DNA of 64,000 nt from Aliivibrio fischeri (GCA_038993745.2 CP160630.1:558001-622000), one strand, 5' to 3'; positions 54,238-63,113 are shown, counted from the first letter of the stretch. The notes: generated from the sequence alone by a model not told the origin. Translations and numbers: made by a program.

Positions 54238-56916
54238 TTACAGTTCCAAAAACATATCAACAACACCATCGCTCATTTGAATATCTACTGAGAAGCCTAG
54301 ATGTTGTGCAAGCCCGATCATTCCGTGGTTTGCTGGCATTGTCATTCCCGTCATTACTTTAATACCAATACTTTGGCAATAACGAATAATTTTCTCCATT
54401 AAGATTTTTCCTAAGCCTAGACCTTTTAGATCGGATCTAACTAACACGGCAAATTCAGTGTTTGTATGATTCGGATCGGAAAGAGCTCGAACAACAGCAA
54501 TAATAATTTCTTGACCATCTATTTGTTTGGTTGCAACGAACGCCATTTCTCGGTCGTAATCAATCTGCGTAAAATTGGCAAGGGCTTCGTGATTAAACTC
54601 ACCAACTTCTGAGAAGAAACGTTTATATAAATCATCATGCGATACTTGAGAAATAAAAGAAGCATGTTTGGGTTCATCTTCAGGAAGAATAGGGCGAAGT
54701 AAAACAGAGCTGCCATCTTTAAGCTGTGCAAATTCTTCTAATTCATTAGGATAAGGTCTGATTGCTAATCGCTTATGAATATCTCCGTTAAAATGTTGTA
54801 CTTTCATTGAAGAATCTATAATCGTGAGATCCATACCAGAAACAAGAAGTGGGTGTATATCAAGTTCAACAATCTCAGGACAATCAAGTATCATTTGTGA
54901 CAAGCGAACGAGAAAAGCACTTAAATCAAATAAACTCATTTTGTTAGGAGAGTTGCGGTTATGAATGATATTTTCTTTAATCGCATGCTTAATTAGGTTT
55001 TCAGCCAATGCCATATTCAAAGGTGGCAAGGCTACCGCTGCATTATTATTAAGATCCCACTCAGATCCACCTTCACCCAATAAGATCACAGGACCAAAGA
55101 CAGGATCTTGGCAGACCTTTATTCTTAGTTCTTGTGATCCTGCTCTTGCTGCCATCTTTTGAACACTTAATCCTGAAATTCGTGCGGATGGATAGCTTAA
55201 TGAAACTCGGTCGAGTATTGATTGTGCAGCGGTTATCACTTCTTCATTGGTGTTTAAGTTTAATACGACACCTTGTATGTCAGATTTATGTGGAATGTCG
55301 GGTGATCGCAATTTTACTGCGACAGGATAACCGATCTTGTCTGCGACATAGCCGGTTTCAACTGGATCTTCTGTTATCCATGTGTCCAATGTTTTGAAAC
55401 CATAGCAAGAGTAAAGAGCTTGGGTTTCATGCGTATCTAATTCAGTAAGGTTATGCGTAACACAGTTTTCTAACCATTCACGAGCCATTTGTGCGTCATG
55501 TTTACTAATGTGACCTGATGACACTGGAGTTTCTATCAATAAACCTTGGTTTCTATGATATTCAACCAGATGCAAAAATGCAGATACAGAGCTTTCAGGT
55601 GTTCTATATGTTGGTATTCCGGCTTGCGTAAAGAGTAATCGAGCTTCTTTTGAAGAGGTTTCTCCTGACCAGTTCGTTAATATGGTAAATTTAGCTTTGC
55701 GTTTATGGTTTTGAATTAAGCTTATTAATTTTTCAGCGGTTCTTGTTGCGTTTGAAACCGCTGATGGGCTGTGCATAATGAGTATGGCATCGCAATCATC
55801 ACTGTCTAGCAGGGCATTAACCGCATCACAGTAACGTACGTCATTGGCATCACCCCCGATATCAATAGGATTAGCATGGGACCAGTTTTCTGGTAGTGTC
55901 TTATTTAACTTTTGGATTAGTGATTCACTAAACTCAGCTAATTTGCCACCTTGCTGCATGAGACTATCAACTGCCATTATTGCTGGGCCGCCACCATTAG
56001 TCACAATTGCTAATCGATGACCTCTAAATGGGATAGGGTGTGCAAGTGTTTCTACAGCAGCGAAGAGCTCGTGAGTATTAGATACTCTAAGCATTCCAGC
56101 CCGTCTGATTGCAGAATCGTAAACCGCATCCAAGCTCAATTGACCATTGGTATGTAACTGAGCCGCTTTACTTCCAGCGACAGAACGACCACTTTTTACA
56201 ACCAAAATACGTCGATTACGAGCTGCTGCACGAGCGGCAGACATGAATTGACGAGCATCTTTAATTGAATCGATATATAAAAGTATGGCTTCTGTTTTTG
56301 AATCAGTACAAAGGGTATCTAGCAATTCACTGAAATCAATATCAAGCCCATCACCTAGTGAAACAAAAGCTGAAAACCCGATGTTTTTTTCATTTGCCCA
56401 ATCTAAAATTGTCGTACATACAGCAGCTGATTGAGATATAAAAGCAATGTTTCCTTTGTTGGCGTTTATTGGTGAAAATGATGCGTTTAAATTAATCCAA
56501 GGAAGGATAATACCTAAACTGTTTGGCCCTAAGATCCTCATGTTATATTTTGCCGCAATACGTTTTGCTTCATAAGGCAAAGGCTCACCAATGCCATTAC
56601 AATACAAATTCATGTCAGAAGATAAAATGATAGCGCAACGAACGCCTTTCTTTCCTAACTCTTCAATAATGGCGATGTTCTTTTTTGCTTCTGTACATAA
56701 AATGGCAAAATCAGGTGTAATAGGTAATTCAGAAATTTGTTTATATGCCAAGATGCCACAAACGGATTTATAACTTGGATGAACAGGCATTATTGGTCCA
56801 TCAAACCCACCTTCTAATAAGTTACGCATCACAATATGTCCGGCTCTATCAGGGTGAATAGAAGCACCAATAACAGCAATGGATTCCGGGCGTAGTAATT
56901 GTTTTAAATCTGGCAT
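54238..56916 (-). CDS. patZ: Protein lysine acetyltransferase Pat (acyl-CoA synthetase-like plus GNAT)
   Basis: A 892-residue enzyme, close in length to E. coli PatZ (886). The N-terminal 700 residues form a CoA-binding and NDP-forming acyl-CoA synthetase-like domain (start MPDLKQLLRPESIAVIGAS, AALHTNGQLSLDAVYD-type His region). The C-terminal GNAT domain (about 735-890, with VRSDLKGLGLGKILM) carries acetyl-CoA binding. Pat acetylates lysines, notably of acetyl-CoA synthetase, and turns it off. Monocistronic; acs is not in the window. Confidence 0.92.
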   Translation of the reverse strand: MPDLKQLLRPESIAVIGASIHPDRAGHIVMRNLLEGGFDGPIMPVHPSYKSVCGILAYKQISELPITPDFAILCTEAKKNIAIIEELGKKGVRCAIILSSDMNLYCNGIGEPLPYEAKRIAAKYNMRILGPNSLGIILPWINLNASFSPINANKGNIAFISQSAAVCTTILDWANEKNIGFSAFVSLGDGLDIDFSELLDTLCTDSKTEAILLYIDSIKDARQFMSAARAAARNRRILVVKSGRSVAGSKAAQLHTNGQLSLDAVYDSAIRRAGMLRVSNTHELFAAVETLAHPIPFRGHRLAIVTNGGGPAIMAVDSLMQQGGKLAEFSESLIQKLNKTLPENWSHANPIDIGGDANDVRYCDAVNALLDSDDCDAILIMHSPSAVSNATRTAEKLISLIQNHKRKAKFTILTNWSGETSSKEARLLFTQAGIPTYRTPESSVSAFLHLVEYHRNQGLLIETPVSSGHISKHDAQMAREWLENCVTHNLTELDTHETQALYSCYGFKTLDTWITEDPVETGYVADKIGYPVAVKLRSPDIPHKSDIQGVVLNLNTNEEVITAAQSILDRVSLSYPSARISGLSVQKMAARAGSQELRIKVCQDPVFGPVILLGEGGSEWDLNNNAAVALPPLNMALAENLIKHAIKENIIHNRNSPNKMSLFDLSAFLVRLSQMILDCPEIVELDIHPLLVSGMDLTIIDSSMKVQHFNGDIHKRLAIRPYPNELEEFAQLKDGSSVLLRPILPEDEPKHASFISQVSHDDLYKRFFSEVGEFNHEALANFTQIDYDREMAFVATKQIDGQEIIIAVVRALSDPNHTNTEFAVLVRSDLKGLGLGKILMEKIIRYCQSIGIKVMTGMTMPANHGMIGLAQHLGFSVDIQMSDGVVDMFLEL

Positions 56917-57140
56917 ATAAACGTCCTTTATTCCTTTATATAAGAATAAGATAGCTGACTAGAATAGATTTGACGCTGTTAAAAGCAAATAAACGAAGAC
57001 CAGCGCACAAAATAACCAAAAAAATCAAGTATTGAGCACAAAGATATGAGTAATTTGGTACTTCATTAGCTAAAGACTTGATTGTCAGTACTATCGGGTG
57101 CAGAATTACGACAACAGCATGACAATTATTGTGAATTAAA

Positions 57141-57707
57141 ATGAAAAGAATCATTCCTATTACGTTAACCGCACTGCTAGCAGGATGTACAAGCAGTTCG
57201 TATACCACAAACATTACTACTGATTCATCTGAAGAGGTGTATCAAGTTTCTCAGCCGATTGAGCAAGAAGAAACCACTTTTGAAGAAACAGAGGTTGTTG
57301 CTGTATCTGAAGCTGAAGTAGAAAAACCTGTTGTAAAATTAACACCAGAAGAAGCGGCTTCCCCTGAAGCAACAGACGCTGCTGTTAAGATTTTACCACC
57401 AACAGAAAAGCAGCAAGATATGCATAACCGCTATGGTTATACACTTCAAATTCTGGCTCTAAGTCGTAAGACTGATCTTTCTACTTACGCTGCTAAACTT
57501 TCTGGTGAGCAGCCTGTGTGGATGAACCGTAAAACAGTAAATAATATGCCTTGGTATACAATTTTATACGGTGATTACGCAACACCTGCAGAAGCACGTG
57601 CTGCAATTAAACAACTTCCTGCTGACATTCAAGCGTACGGCCCGTTTGTAAGAAGTATTAATAGCATTAAACAATCAGATAACCCTGAATTACATAAGTT
57701 AAATTAA
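57141..57707 (+). CDS. SPOR-domain lipoprotein
   Basis: A 188-residue lipoprotein precursor: lipobox LLAGC at about 12-16, then an acidic Glu/Thr-rich linker, then a SPOR domain at about 95-175 (YTLQILALSRKTDLSTYAAK, then WYTILYGDYATPAEARAAIKQLP). SPOR domains bind denuded glycan strands at the septum, so a place at division sites is likely (family knowledge). It is followed by a terminator and ddl. Confidence 0.85.
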   Translation: MKRIIPITLTALLAGCTSSSYTTNITTDSSEEVYQVSQPIEQEETTFEETEVVAVSEAEVEKPVVKLTPEEAASPEATDAAVKILPPTEKQQDMHNRYGYTLQILALSRKTDLSTYAAKLSGEQPVWMNRKTVNNMPWYTILYGDYATPAEARAAIKQLPADIQAYGPFVRSINSIKQSDNPELHKLN

Positions 57708-57711
57708 TCAT

Positions 57712-57746
57712 AATCGGTGCATCTAAATATGCACCGATTGCTTTTT
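57712..57746 (+). terminator. Terminator between the SPOR gene and ddl
   Basis: Stem AATCGGTGCAT (57712-57722) with ATGCACCGATT (57729-57739), 6-base loop and T's to 57746. The ddl start is only 13 bases further on, so ddl either relies on read-through or has its promoter inside this short gap or the SPOR gene. Confidence 0.85.
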
Positions 57747-57758
57747 ATAGTGAAAATT

Positions 57759-58751
57759 ATGACTCATATCCTTTTACTTTGTGGCGGTGGCGGCACTGAA
57801 CACGAAGTTTCATTAGTTTCTTCAAAATATATCTCTCAACAACTTTCTGAACTTGATGCATTTGAAATTACGCATCTTGAGATTAAAGATGAAGGTTGGT
57901 TTCATATTGAATCTGGCTTGAAGTACGAACTACGTTCAGACAAAACATTATTAAGCGGTGAGACAGTTAGCTCTCCAGTAGATTACGTTGTTCCGTGTAT
58001 TCATGGTTACCCTGGTGAAACCGGCGATATTCAATCTATGCTAGATATGCTTAGTATTCCTTATTTAGGATGTGACGCTGAATCAAGTACAAATAGCTTC
58101 AATAAGATCACATCTAAACTTTGGTATGATGCGCTTGGTATCCCAAATACACCGTACTTATTCTTAACTGAGAATAATGAAGAAACTCATCAGTCAGCAT
58201 TAGCGGCATTTAAGCAATGGGGCGGACTATTTGTAAAAGCTGCATGTCAGGGGTCTTCAGTTGGTTGTTACAAGGTAACGTCAGAAGCTGAATTATCAAA
58301 AGCAATTAATGATGCATTTGGTTATTCACAACAAGTACTTGTTGAAAAAGCAGTTAAACCTCGTGAGCTTGAAGTTGCAGCATACGAAATCGATGGTCAA
58401 CTATTTACGACGGCTCCAGGTGAAGTAACGGCACCAGACGGCGCTTTCTACACTTATGATGAGAAATACGGTAGCGGTAGCCATTCAACAACATCTTTAG
58501 ATGCACAGAATCTTACTGAAGAGCAAGTTAAGTTAATCGATCAATACAGTCGTAAAGTGTTCACTCAAATGAAACTTAAAGATCTTTCTCGTATTGATTT
58601 CTTCCTAACGGATGACAATGAAATTTACTTAAATGAAGTGAATACATTCCCAGGAATGACGCCAATTTCTATGTTCCCTAAATTATTAGAACATAATGGC
58701 GATTGTTTCAAAACCTTCTTACAAAAAGCAGTACTTAACGCGATTAAGTAA
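57759..58751 (+). CDS. ddl: D-alanine-D-alanine ligase
   Basis: A 330-residue ATP-grasp enzyme that joins two D-Ala for the peptidoglycan stem. The start THILLLCGGGGTEHEVSLVSS, KAACQGSSVGCYKV, VEKAVKPRELEVA and EIYLNEVNTFPGMTPISMFP are family hallmarks. The ATG at 57759 is the natural start; the frame extends in a GTG at 57717 that lies inside the terminator stem. No mur-cluster neighbours, so this may be a second Ddl besides ddlB in the dcw cluster. Confidence 0.93.
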   Translation: MTHILLLCGGGGTEHEVSLVSSKYISQQLSELDAFEITHLEIKDEGWFHIESGLKYELRSDKTLLSGETVSSPVDYVVPCIHGYPGETGDIQSMLDMLSIPYLGCDAESSTNSFNKITSKLWYDALGIPNTPYLFLTENNEETHQSALAAFKQWGGLFVKAACQGSSVGCYKVTSEAELSKAINDAFGYSQQVLVEKAVKPRELEVAAYEIDGQLFTTAPGEVTAPDGAFYTYDEKYGSGSHSTTSLDAQNLTEEQVKLIDQYSRKVFTQMKLKDLSRIDFFLTDDNEIYLNEVNTFPGMTPISMFPKLLEHNGDCFKTFLQKAVLNAIK

Positions 58752-58765
58752 GTTTGGTTTAAATG

Positions 58766-58793
58766 AAAAAGGCCTGATAATTCAGGCTTTTTT
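58766..58793. terminator. Bidirectional terminator
   Basis: Stem GCCTGA (58772-58777) with TCAGGC (58782-58787), TAAT loop, A tract on the left and T tract on the right, between convergent ddl and the recombinase gene. Its right part overlaps the recombinase stop. Confidence 0.85.
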
Positions 58794-59696
58794 TGTTTTA
58801 AATACAGACTTTTGTCTCTCAGAACGTTCCGTATTACCAATATATTGGTTTGGCATTGCAGGACTTACCCAACGACCCATTTCTTGTATCTCGTGAATAG
58901 AATAACCACGCTGTGCGAGTTCTTTTGTTGCACCTACACGTGCAGATAAACCTGAAAAGTTTATTTCAAGGTTCAATAACTCATTTGCTCTACGAAATAT
59001 ACGGTATATAGAAGAATCATTTAAACCGTTAACTGCCACATTTTGATGTCTATCTATAGCTCTAAATAAATGACCATCATGGATATTTGAATGTTGAAGC
59101 CATCTATTGAGTAACTCGGTTGTTTCTTCTGAAATAGCGTAATAATTCTGATGGATTTGTACCAAGCATGAATTTGTTTCGTCGTTAAAACAAATATCGT
59201 CAAGTTGTAAGTCTCGAAGTTCTCCGCGCTTTAGTAGTAATTCAAACATTAAATACCAAATGGCAAGATCACGAATGTCTTTGAGTTCAACTGAGTTGAA
59301 TAATTGATGTTTGAGTTCATCAAGCATATCAGAGGAAATACCTTCCGTTTGTTTATTATCATTGACCTTATCGACTCTTATTTTTCCTAGTGCAGACTTT
59401 ACCTGAATGGATTGTGTTGGGTCTTTATACTCAAATGCCGTATGAATATGAGATATCGAAATCAGTGCACGTTTTATCGAAGCAAGCTTTTTCACTTTTG
59501 CTTGTTTTTCTATGAAGATGCGTATAGCCGTTGTAGAGGCGGGTAGAGCAATAACATTATTCAACTGGCAAAATTCGACAAAATTATTCCAATCATTTTT
59601 AAATGAAATAAGACTGTTATTTGAGTATTGCTTTGTTAAACACGCTGCTAGTGTATCGATATCTAATTGTGCTGATAAAAAGTGTTTTTTGTTCAT
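58782..59696 (-). CDS. Tyrosine recombinase family protein with altered catalytic residues
   Basis: A 304-residue site-specific recombinase: an N-terminal SAM-like DNA-binding domain (about 10-110) and a catalytic domain (about 120-295). The first Arg is present (KRGEL, Arg 157), as are Arg 253, Trp 276 (GRW) and Tyr 285 (MPNQY). However, the HxxR box reads LSAR (the His at 250 is Leu), and the region where a Lys is expected reads IHQNYYAIS. So catalysis may be impaired or modified. It resembles solitary vibrio recombinases of unknown target. The neighbours are housekeeping genes, and I see no attachment-site repeat nearby. Confidence 0.8.
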   Translation of the reverse strand: MNKKHFLSAQLDIDTLAACLTKQYSNNSLISFKNDWNNFVEFCQLNNVIALPASTTAIRIFIEKQAKVKKLASIKRALISISHIHTAFEYKDPTQSIQVKSALGKIRVDKVNDNKQTEGISSDMLDELKHQLFNSVELKDIRDLAIWYLMFELLLKRGELRDLQLDDICFNDETNSCLVQIHQNYYAISEETTELLNRWLQHSNIHDGHLFRAIDRHQNVAVNGLNDSSIYRIFRRANELLNLEINFSGLSARVGATKELAQRGYSIHEIQEMGRWVSPAMPNQYIGNTERSERQKSVFKTKKA

Positions 59697-59839
59697 TCTG
59701 GTGCACCATAACTTACGCCTTTAATTAATATAACACAGTTTCATATTTGAGGTAAGATCACGAAAAACAAAGAATTAACTAGTATTTAGAGAAGATTTAT
59801 TTAACCCTTAACTTATGTTGAAACACGAAGAGAAAACCT

Positions 59840-60190
59840 ATGAAGAAGACATTATACAAAGGATTCTTTATTGAAAACAAAACAGGAATTCCAGATGATT
59901 GGAAGGTTTTGATAAGAACTCATGTGTTACACGGTCACTTAAGTGCGGTAAAGAAAAGCATTGATTGGTGGAATGAAACCGGCACGATTATCGATCCAAA
60001 AGAATTTGGTGATATGGGTGAATCAGCGCTTAATGAAAAGCGTAGTCAATTTAAATCCGAAGAATACAAAGGATTTACCATTAAGAATGATACCGGTGAA
60101 CCTAAGACTTGGTACTGCTTATATCAAGGTAAATTAGCAAAAGGCTCGTTAACTGCAATTAAAAGCTTTTTGGATAAACATGAAAAATAA
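59840..60190 (+). CDS. DUF3319-like protein with an internal duplication
   Basis: A 116-residue soluble protein with two copies of one unit: YKGFFIENKTGIPDDWKV at about 6-23 and YKGFTIKNDTGEPKTWYC at about 76-93, each followed by a similar helix (LSAVKKSIDWW and LTAIKSFLD). The pattern matches DUF3319 of vibrios. Function unknown. The yciH gene starts 39 bases downstream, so both may be co-transcribed. Confidence 0.75.
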   Translation: MKKTLYKGFFIENKTGIPDDWKVLIRTHVLHGHLSAVKKSIDWWNETGTIIDPKEFGDMGESALNEKRSQFKSEEYKGFTIKNDTGEPKTWYCLYQGKLAKGSLTAIKSFLDKHEK

Positions 60191-60229
60191 ATTACAATCT
60201 TAATATCTTTAAAAAATCCGAGATTAATT

Positions 60230-60541
60230 ATGTCTTTAGTATATTCAACAGATGTTGGCCGAATCAAACAAGAAGTACCAAAAGCAGAACGTCCAAAAGG
60301 CGACGGCATTGTTCGTATTCAACGTGAAACCAAAGGACGCAAAGGTAAAGGCGTTTGCGTTGTAACGGGTTTGGATATGGAAGATACTCAACTTAAGTTA
60401 CTTGCAGCTCAGCTTAAAAAAGTATGTGGCTGTGGCGGTTCTGTAAAAGATGGCGACATTGAAATTCAGGGCGATAACCGTGAAAAGATTAGAGACTTTC
60501 TAACGAAACAAGGCCACACAGTTAAATTAGCTGGTGGCTAA
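60230..60541 (+). CDS. yciH: SUI1-type translation factor YciH
   Basis: A 103-residue protein of the eIF1/SUI1 family. The core GRKGKGVCVVTGLDMED, LKKVCGCGGSVKDGDIEIQG and REKIRDFLTKQGH is typical of bacterial YciH (108 in E. coli). YciH is reported to influence initiation fidelity and stress responses. The gene is followed by a long inverted repeat that may end it. Confidence 0.93.
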   Translation: MSLVYSTDVGRIKQEVPKAERPKGDGIVRIQRETKGRKGKGVCVVTGLDMEDTQLKLLAAQLKKVCGCGGSVKDGDIEIQGDNREKIRDFLTKQGHTVKLAGG

Positions 60542-60560
60542 TAGAACGTTGTTAGAGTTA

Positions 60561-60610
60561 AGCTAATAATCAAACGATGAATACGAAGTATTATTGAATG
60601 ATTATTAGCT
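60561..60610. repeat. 12-bp perfect inverted repeat with nested hairpin
   Basis: AGCTAATAATCA (60561-60572) with TGATTATTAGCT (60599-60610); inside the loop is a second stem AATAC-GAA-GTATT (60580-60592). It is followed by ATTTTATG. It may be the yciH terminator or a cruciform structure. Confidence 0.55.
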
Positions 60611-60931
60611 ATTTTATGGTAAATAACCTTATGGTTAAATACGTTGAGAAAGCATTAAGAACAAAGGGGAGAATTCGTAATAATATACTATCCATTACTA
60701 AATACCATTTAACATAAGATATATAATGCGCACTAAGGTATATTGTTACTACAGGGTAATTTATAGCTTCTGTCAGTGTTGAAACTCTGAATTTTATGTT
60801 TATTCTAACCTTCGTATTATGTATCAGCCTTCACATAATTTAAAAATTGGCGAGATTATTTTGTCGCTTCTTCCAATACTAATTAAGCAACAACAATCAT
60901 TCGTACGTAAATAATTATATGAGGTACACAA
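60611..60931. other. Intergenic region between yciH and the Cys-rich gene
   Basis: AT-rich, without a frame of credible length. It contains a short imperfect repeat (AACCTTATGGTT, 60627-60638) and ends with a good ribosome site, TGAGG, before the ATG at 60932. Nothing else is seen. Confidence 0.5.
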
Positions 60932-61210
60932 ATGAAAAAATTACTTTTTACAATGCTGTTATTGATGTTTTCTAGTTATTCCTTTAGTGAACAAGAATCT
61001 GTGACTGTTCCAACTCAAGGGATTAGTACTATTTCACCAACGTTAACAGAGCCAATTGAAATGCCTTCCTGCTTAAAACAAGGCAAGGAAAATTTACAAG
61101 GATTTGAACGTTCAAAAAAAACTGAGCATATGTCAGATGAAGAATTTTCAAGATCATGCAGTCTTTGGCCATGTGAACTCTGTTGCTATGCTGCATGTAC
61201 TGGGTGTTAG
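60932..61210 (+). CDS. Small secreted Cys-rich protein
   Basis: A 92-residue precursor: signal peptide about 1-19 (MKKLLFTMLLLMFSSYSFS), then a Thr/Ser/Pro-rich middle and a C-terminal cluster of six Cys in 17 residues (C76, C81, C84, C85, C89, C92) with a further C47. GAGG is 6 bases before the ATG. The seven Cys suggest disulfides or metal binding in the periplasm or outside. No family is recognised. It has its own terminator. Confidence 0.75.
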   Translation: MKKLLFTMLLLMFSSYSFSEQESVTVPTQGISTISPTLTEPIEMPSCLKQGKENLQGFERSKKTEHMSDEEFSRSCSLWPCELCCYAACTGC

Positions 61211-61220
61211 CTAGTTACTA

Positions 61221-61247
61221 AGAGCCAGTTTCGTACTGGCTCTATTT
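61221..61247 (+). terminator. Terminator of the Cys-rich gene
   Basis: Stem AGAGCCAGT (61221-61229) with ACTGGCTCT (61235-61243), TTCGT loop, then ATTTT. Confidence 0.82.
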
Positions 61248-61262
61248 TATATTGAAATAATT

Positions 61263-61412
61263 TTAGTGGTGATCTCCACAATCTGAGTCATGAAGCAGAT
61301 TAAAATGTGGCATAGATATATCCATTCTATGGCCTAGATGTCCATTAAATGCGTAAGCGGTTCCAACTGATAATGCAAAAACGGCAGCAATTATTACGAT
61401 TATTTTTTTCAT
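61263..61412 (-). CDS. Small secreted His-rich protein (49 residues)
   Basis: Frame from the ATG at 61412 (AAGGA 7 bases upstream) to TAA at 61263-61265. A good signal peptide (MKKIIVIIAAVFALSVGTAYA) is followed by about 28 residues holding six His, a Cys and several Asp (FNGHLGHRMD, ending DSDCGDHH). A metal-binding role in the periplasm is inferred from composition only. It is convergent with the Cys-rich gene over a 52-base gap. Confidence 0.65.
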   Translation of the reverse strand: MKKIIVIIAAVFALSVGTAYAFNGHLGHRMDISMPHFNLLHDSDCGDHH

Positions 61413-61648
61413 TATTTATTCCTTTTTTATGCAGATTTGACGTTTCATATTCATTATCCACGGTATTTTTCTGCATAAAAACGTATTTACTTTGCTTTAC
61501 ATAAGAATGAGATTTTTTACCAACAATGCCCATTTTTAACCGCTTTTACCCATCTGGTTCACCTAATTGAAAACCACTGTTTACGTATAGGATACTTAAA
61601 CCAAAAGAAATGAGAAAAATTACAGTATTCTCACCGCAATCCTTTTTC

Positions 61649-61676
61649 TTGTGGTATAAACTTGCCATAATATAAA
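61649..61676 (+). promoter_or_regulatory. Possible sigma-70 promoter of the PhnA-type gene
   Basis: A TTGTGG box at 61649-61654 and TATAAA at 61671-61676 with a 16-base spacer, 28 bases before the ATG at 61704. Consensus match is partial. Confidence 0.4.
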
Positions 61677-61703
61677 CATCACTAAACAAACAGGCACTAT
61701 TTT

Positions 61704-62270
61704 ATGAGCATTGCAAAAACTCTATTAACTCGTTGCGATTCTAAATGTGAACTATGTGGTTCAACTAACTCACTAGCTCCATTTGCAGTTCCGCCTAAAA
61801 CAGATATCACGGTTGATAACTGTGTAATGATTTGTGATACATGTACAGCACAAATCGAAGACGCTGATAAAATGGATGTTAACCACTGGCGTTGTTTAAA
61901 CGACTCTATGTGGAGCCAAGTACCAACTGTTCAAGTTATTTCTTACGTTCTTTTAAGCAAACTTGCTTCTGAATCTTGGGCTCAAGATGCGCTTGATATG
62001 ATGTACGTTGAAGAAGACGTTAAAGAATGGGCTGAGAAAGCACTTCTTTCTGACGGTGAAAAACCACGTGATGTTAACGGCGTTGAACTTAAAAAAGGTG
62101 ACGACGTAACAGTAATTAAAGACCTACCAGTTAAAGGTACTAACCAAGTAATCAAGCAAGGTACAGTTATCCGTGGTATCAGCCTTGGTGACGATCCTCG
62201 TTTAGTTTCTGGTAAAGCTAACGGCGGTCAATCTATGTATGTAATCGCTGAGTTCTGTCGTAAAAAGTAA
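61704..62270 (+). CDS. phnA: PhnA/YjdM-family protein with zinc-binding N-terminus
   Basis: A 188-residue protein. The N-terminus has Cys pairs (CDSKCELCG and CVMICDTC) in an HNH-like zinc ribbon pattern. The C-terminal PhnA domain (about 120-188) contains DVNGVELKKGDDVTVIKDLPVKGTNQ and an SH3-like barrel. The family was named after phosphonate use in E. coli but is not a phosphonate enzyme; function is uncertain. Strong codon bias suggests good expression. Confidence 0.85.
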   Translation: MSIAKTLLTRCDSKCELCGSTNSLAPFAVPPKTDITVDNCVMICDTCTAQIEDADKMDVNHWRCLNDSMWSQVPTVQVISYVLLSKLASESWAQDALDMMYVEEDVKEWAEKALLSDGEKPRDVNGVELKKGDDVTVIKDLPVKGTNQVIKQGTVIRGISLGDDPRLVSGKANGGQSMYVIAEFCRKK

Positions 62271-62293
62271 TTGATTAATTACTAAAGTGACAT

Positions 62294-62322
62294 AAAAAAG
62301 ACGCGAATATGCGTCTTTTTTT
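62294..62322. terminator. Bidirectional terminator
   Basis: Stem AAAAAAGACGC (62294-62304) with GCGTCTTTTTT (62311-62321), 6-base loop, between convergent genes. Confidence 0.9.
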
Positions 62323-62345
62323 ATGTCTGTATATTATTGAAATAG

Positions 62346-62924
62346 CTAGTCCCTACTCCATTCATACACGTCACTCTGTCCTTTTCCTTTAAAGAAATTA
62401 GAATGTTGTTGTATAAACTGATCTTTCTTTAATTCATCAATTGGCCACTCAGAAAAGTTTTCTTTTAGCTCAAATTTATCTGATTTGATTTGTACTGATG
62501 TAAGTTGATTTGCGGTACGTCTAAATAGATAACCTCGGCCATTTTTCTCACATTGGAAATTGATCTGTTCTTGCGGAGTTTGATTTAACTTTAGCTTAGC
62601 AGGAAAAAATGAACCAGATAGACACGAGTCTTCATACGTCACTATGATTTCTAGCTTATTGGTATAAGTAATATTTACCACAGTAGTGAGTTTTGAACTG
62701 GTATCCACGCGTCTAAATAACAGCTGCTTAGTGTCTTTAGTGCGTGTGGTTTGAATTCCATTAGAAAACGGTTCGTAGTACATCCATGACCATTCCCAAT
62801 CCATGTCTCGTGATGCGTAATTAAGTTGAGATGATGAGTGTTGCCATAAAGCAAATAAAACAGCGCAGACACCTAAAATGAGCGCAACAGAGAAAGCTTT
62901 GAAAAAAGAAGTGACTGAAAACAT
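62346..62924 (-). CDS. Hypothetical membrane-anchored protein
   Basis: A 192-residue protein with one N-terminal helix (about 8-27) acting as anchor, then a periplasmic beta-rich part with two Cys (SCLSG and FQCEKN) that could form a disulfide, ending DVYEWSRD. I do not recognise a family. It is convergent with phnA and sits upstream of the pntB terminator. Function unknown. Confidence 0.65.
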   Translation of the reverse strand: MFSVTSFFKAFSVALILGVCAVLFALWQHSSSQLNYASRDMDWEWSWMYYEPFSNGIQTTRTKDTKQLLFRRVDTSSKLTTVVNITYTNKLEIIVTYEDSCLSGSFFPAKLKLNQTPQEQINFQCEKNGRGYLFRRTANQLTSVQIKSDKFELKENFSEWPIDELKKDQFIQQHSNFFKGKGQSDVYEWSRD

Positions 62925-63084
62925 GATGGATACTGATTAATGAACGATCTTGAGAGTTTACCATATGGAAGATATGGGAACTAACATATTCATTAAAATG
63001 CATGAATAGTCAAATGCCTTTGTATAACCCCGGCAATTTTTCTAACTAACTGAATTTTTATGCTTATTAATATATTACAGATAC

Positions 63085-63113
63085 AAAAAAGCCGAGACAT
63101 TACATCTCGGCTT
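63085..63113 (-). terminator. Terminator of pntB
   Basis: Stem GCCGAGA (63091-63097) with TCTCGGC (63105-63111), followed on the minus strand by a T tract (63085-63090), 24 bases past the pntB stop. Confidence 0.9.

Noticed and set aside
60561..60610. Integron attC-like site next to a tyrosine recombinase
   Set aside because: The inverted repeat lacks the RYYYAAC/GTTRRRY core sites and imperfect stem of attC, and the recombinase is not IntI-like and lies about 900 bases away.
60726..60782. Frame of 18 codons upstream of the Cys-rich gene
   Set aside because: No ribosome site and no recognisable signal.
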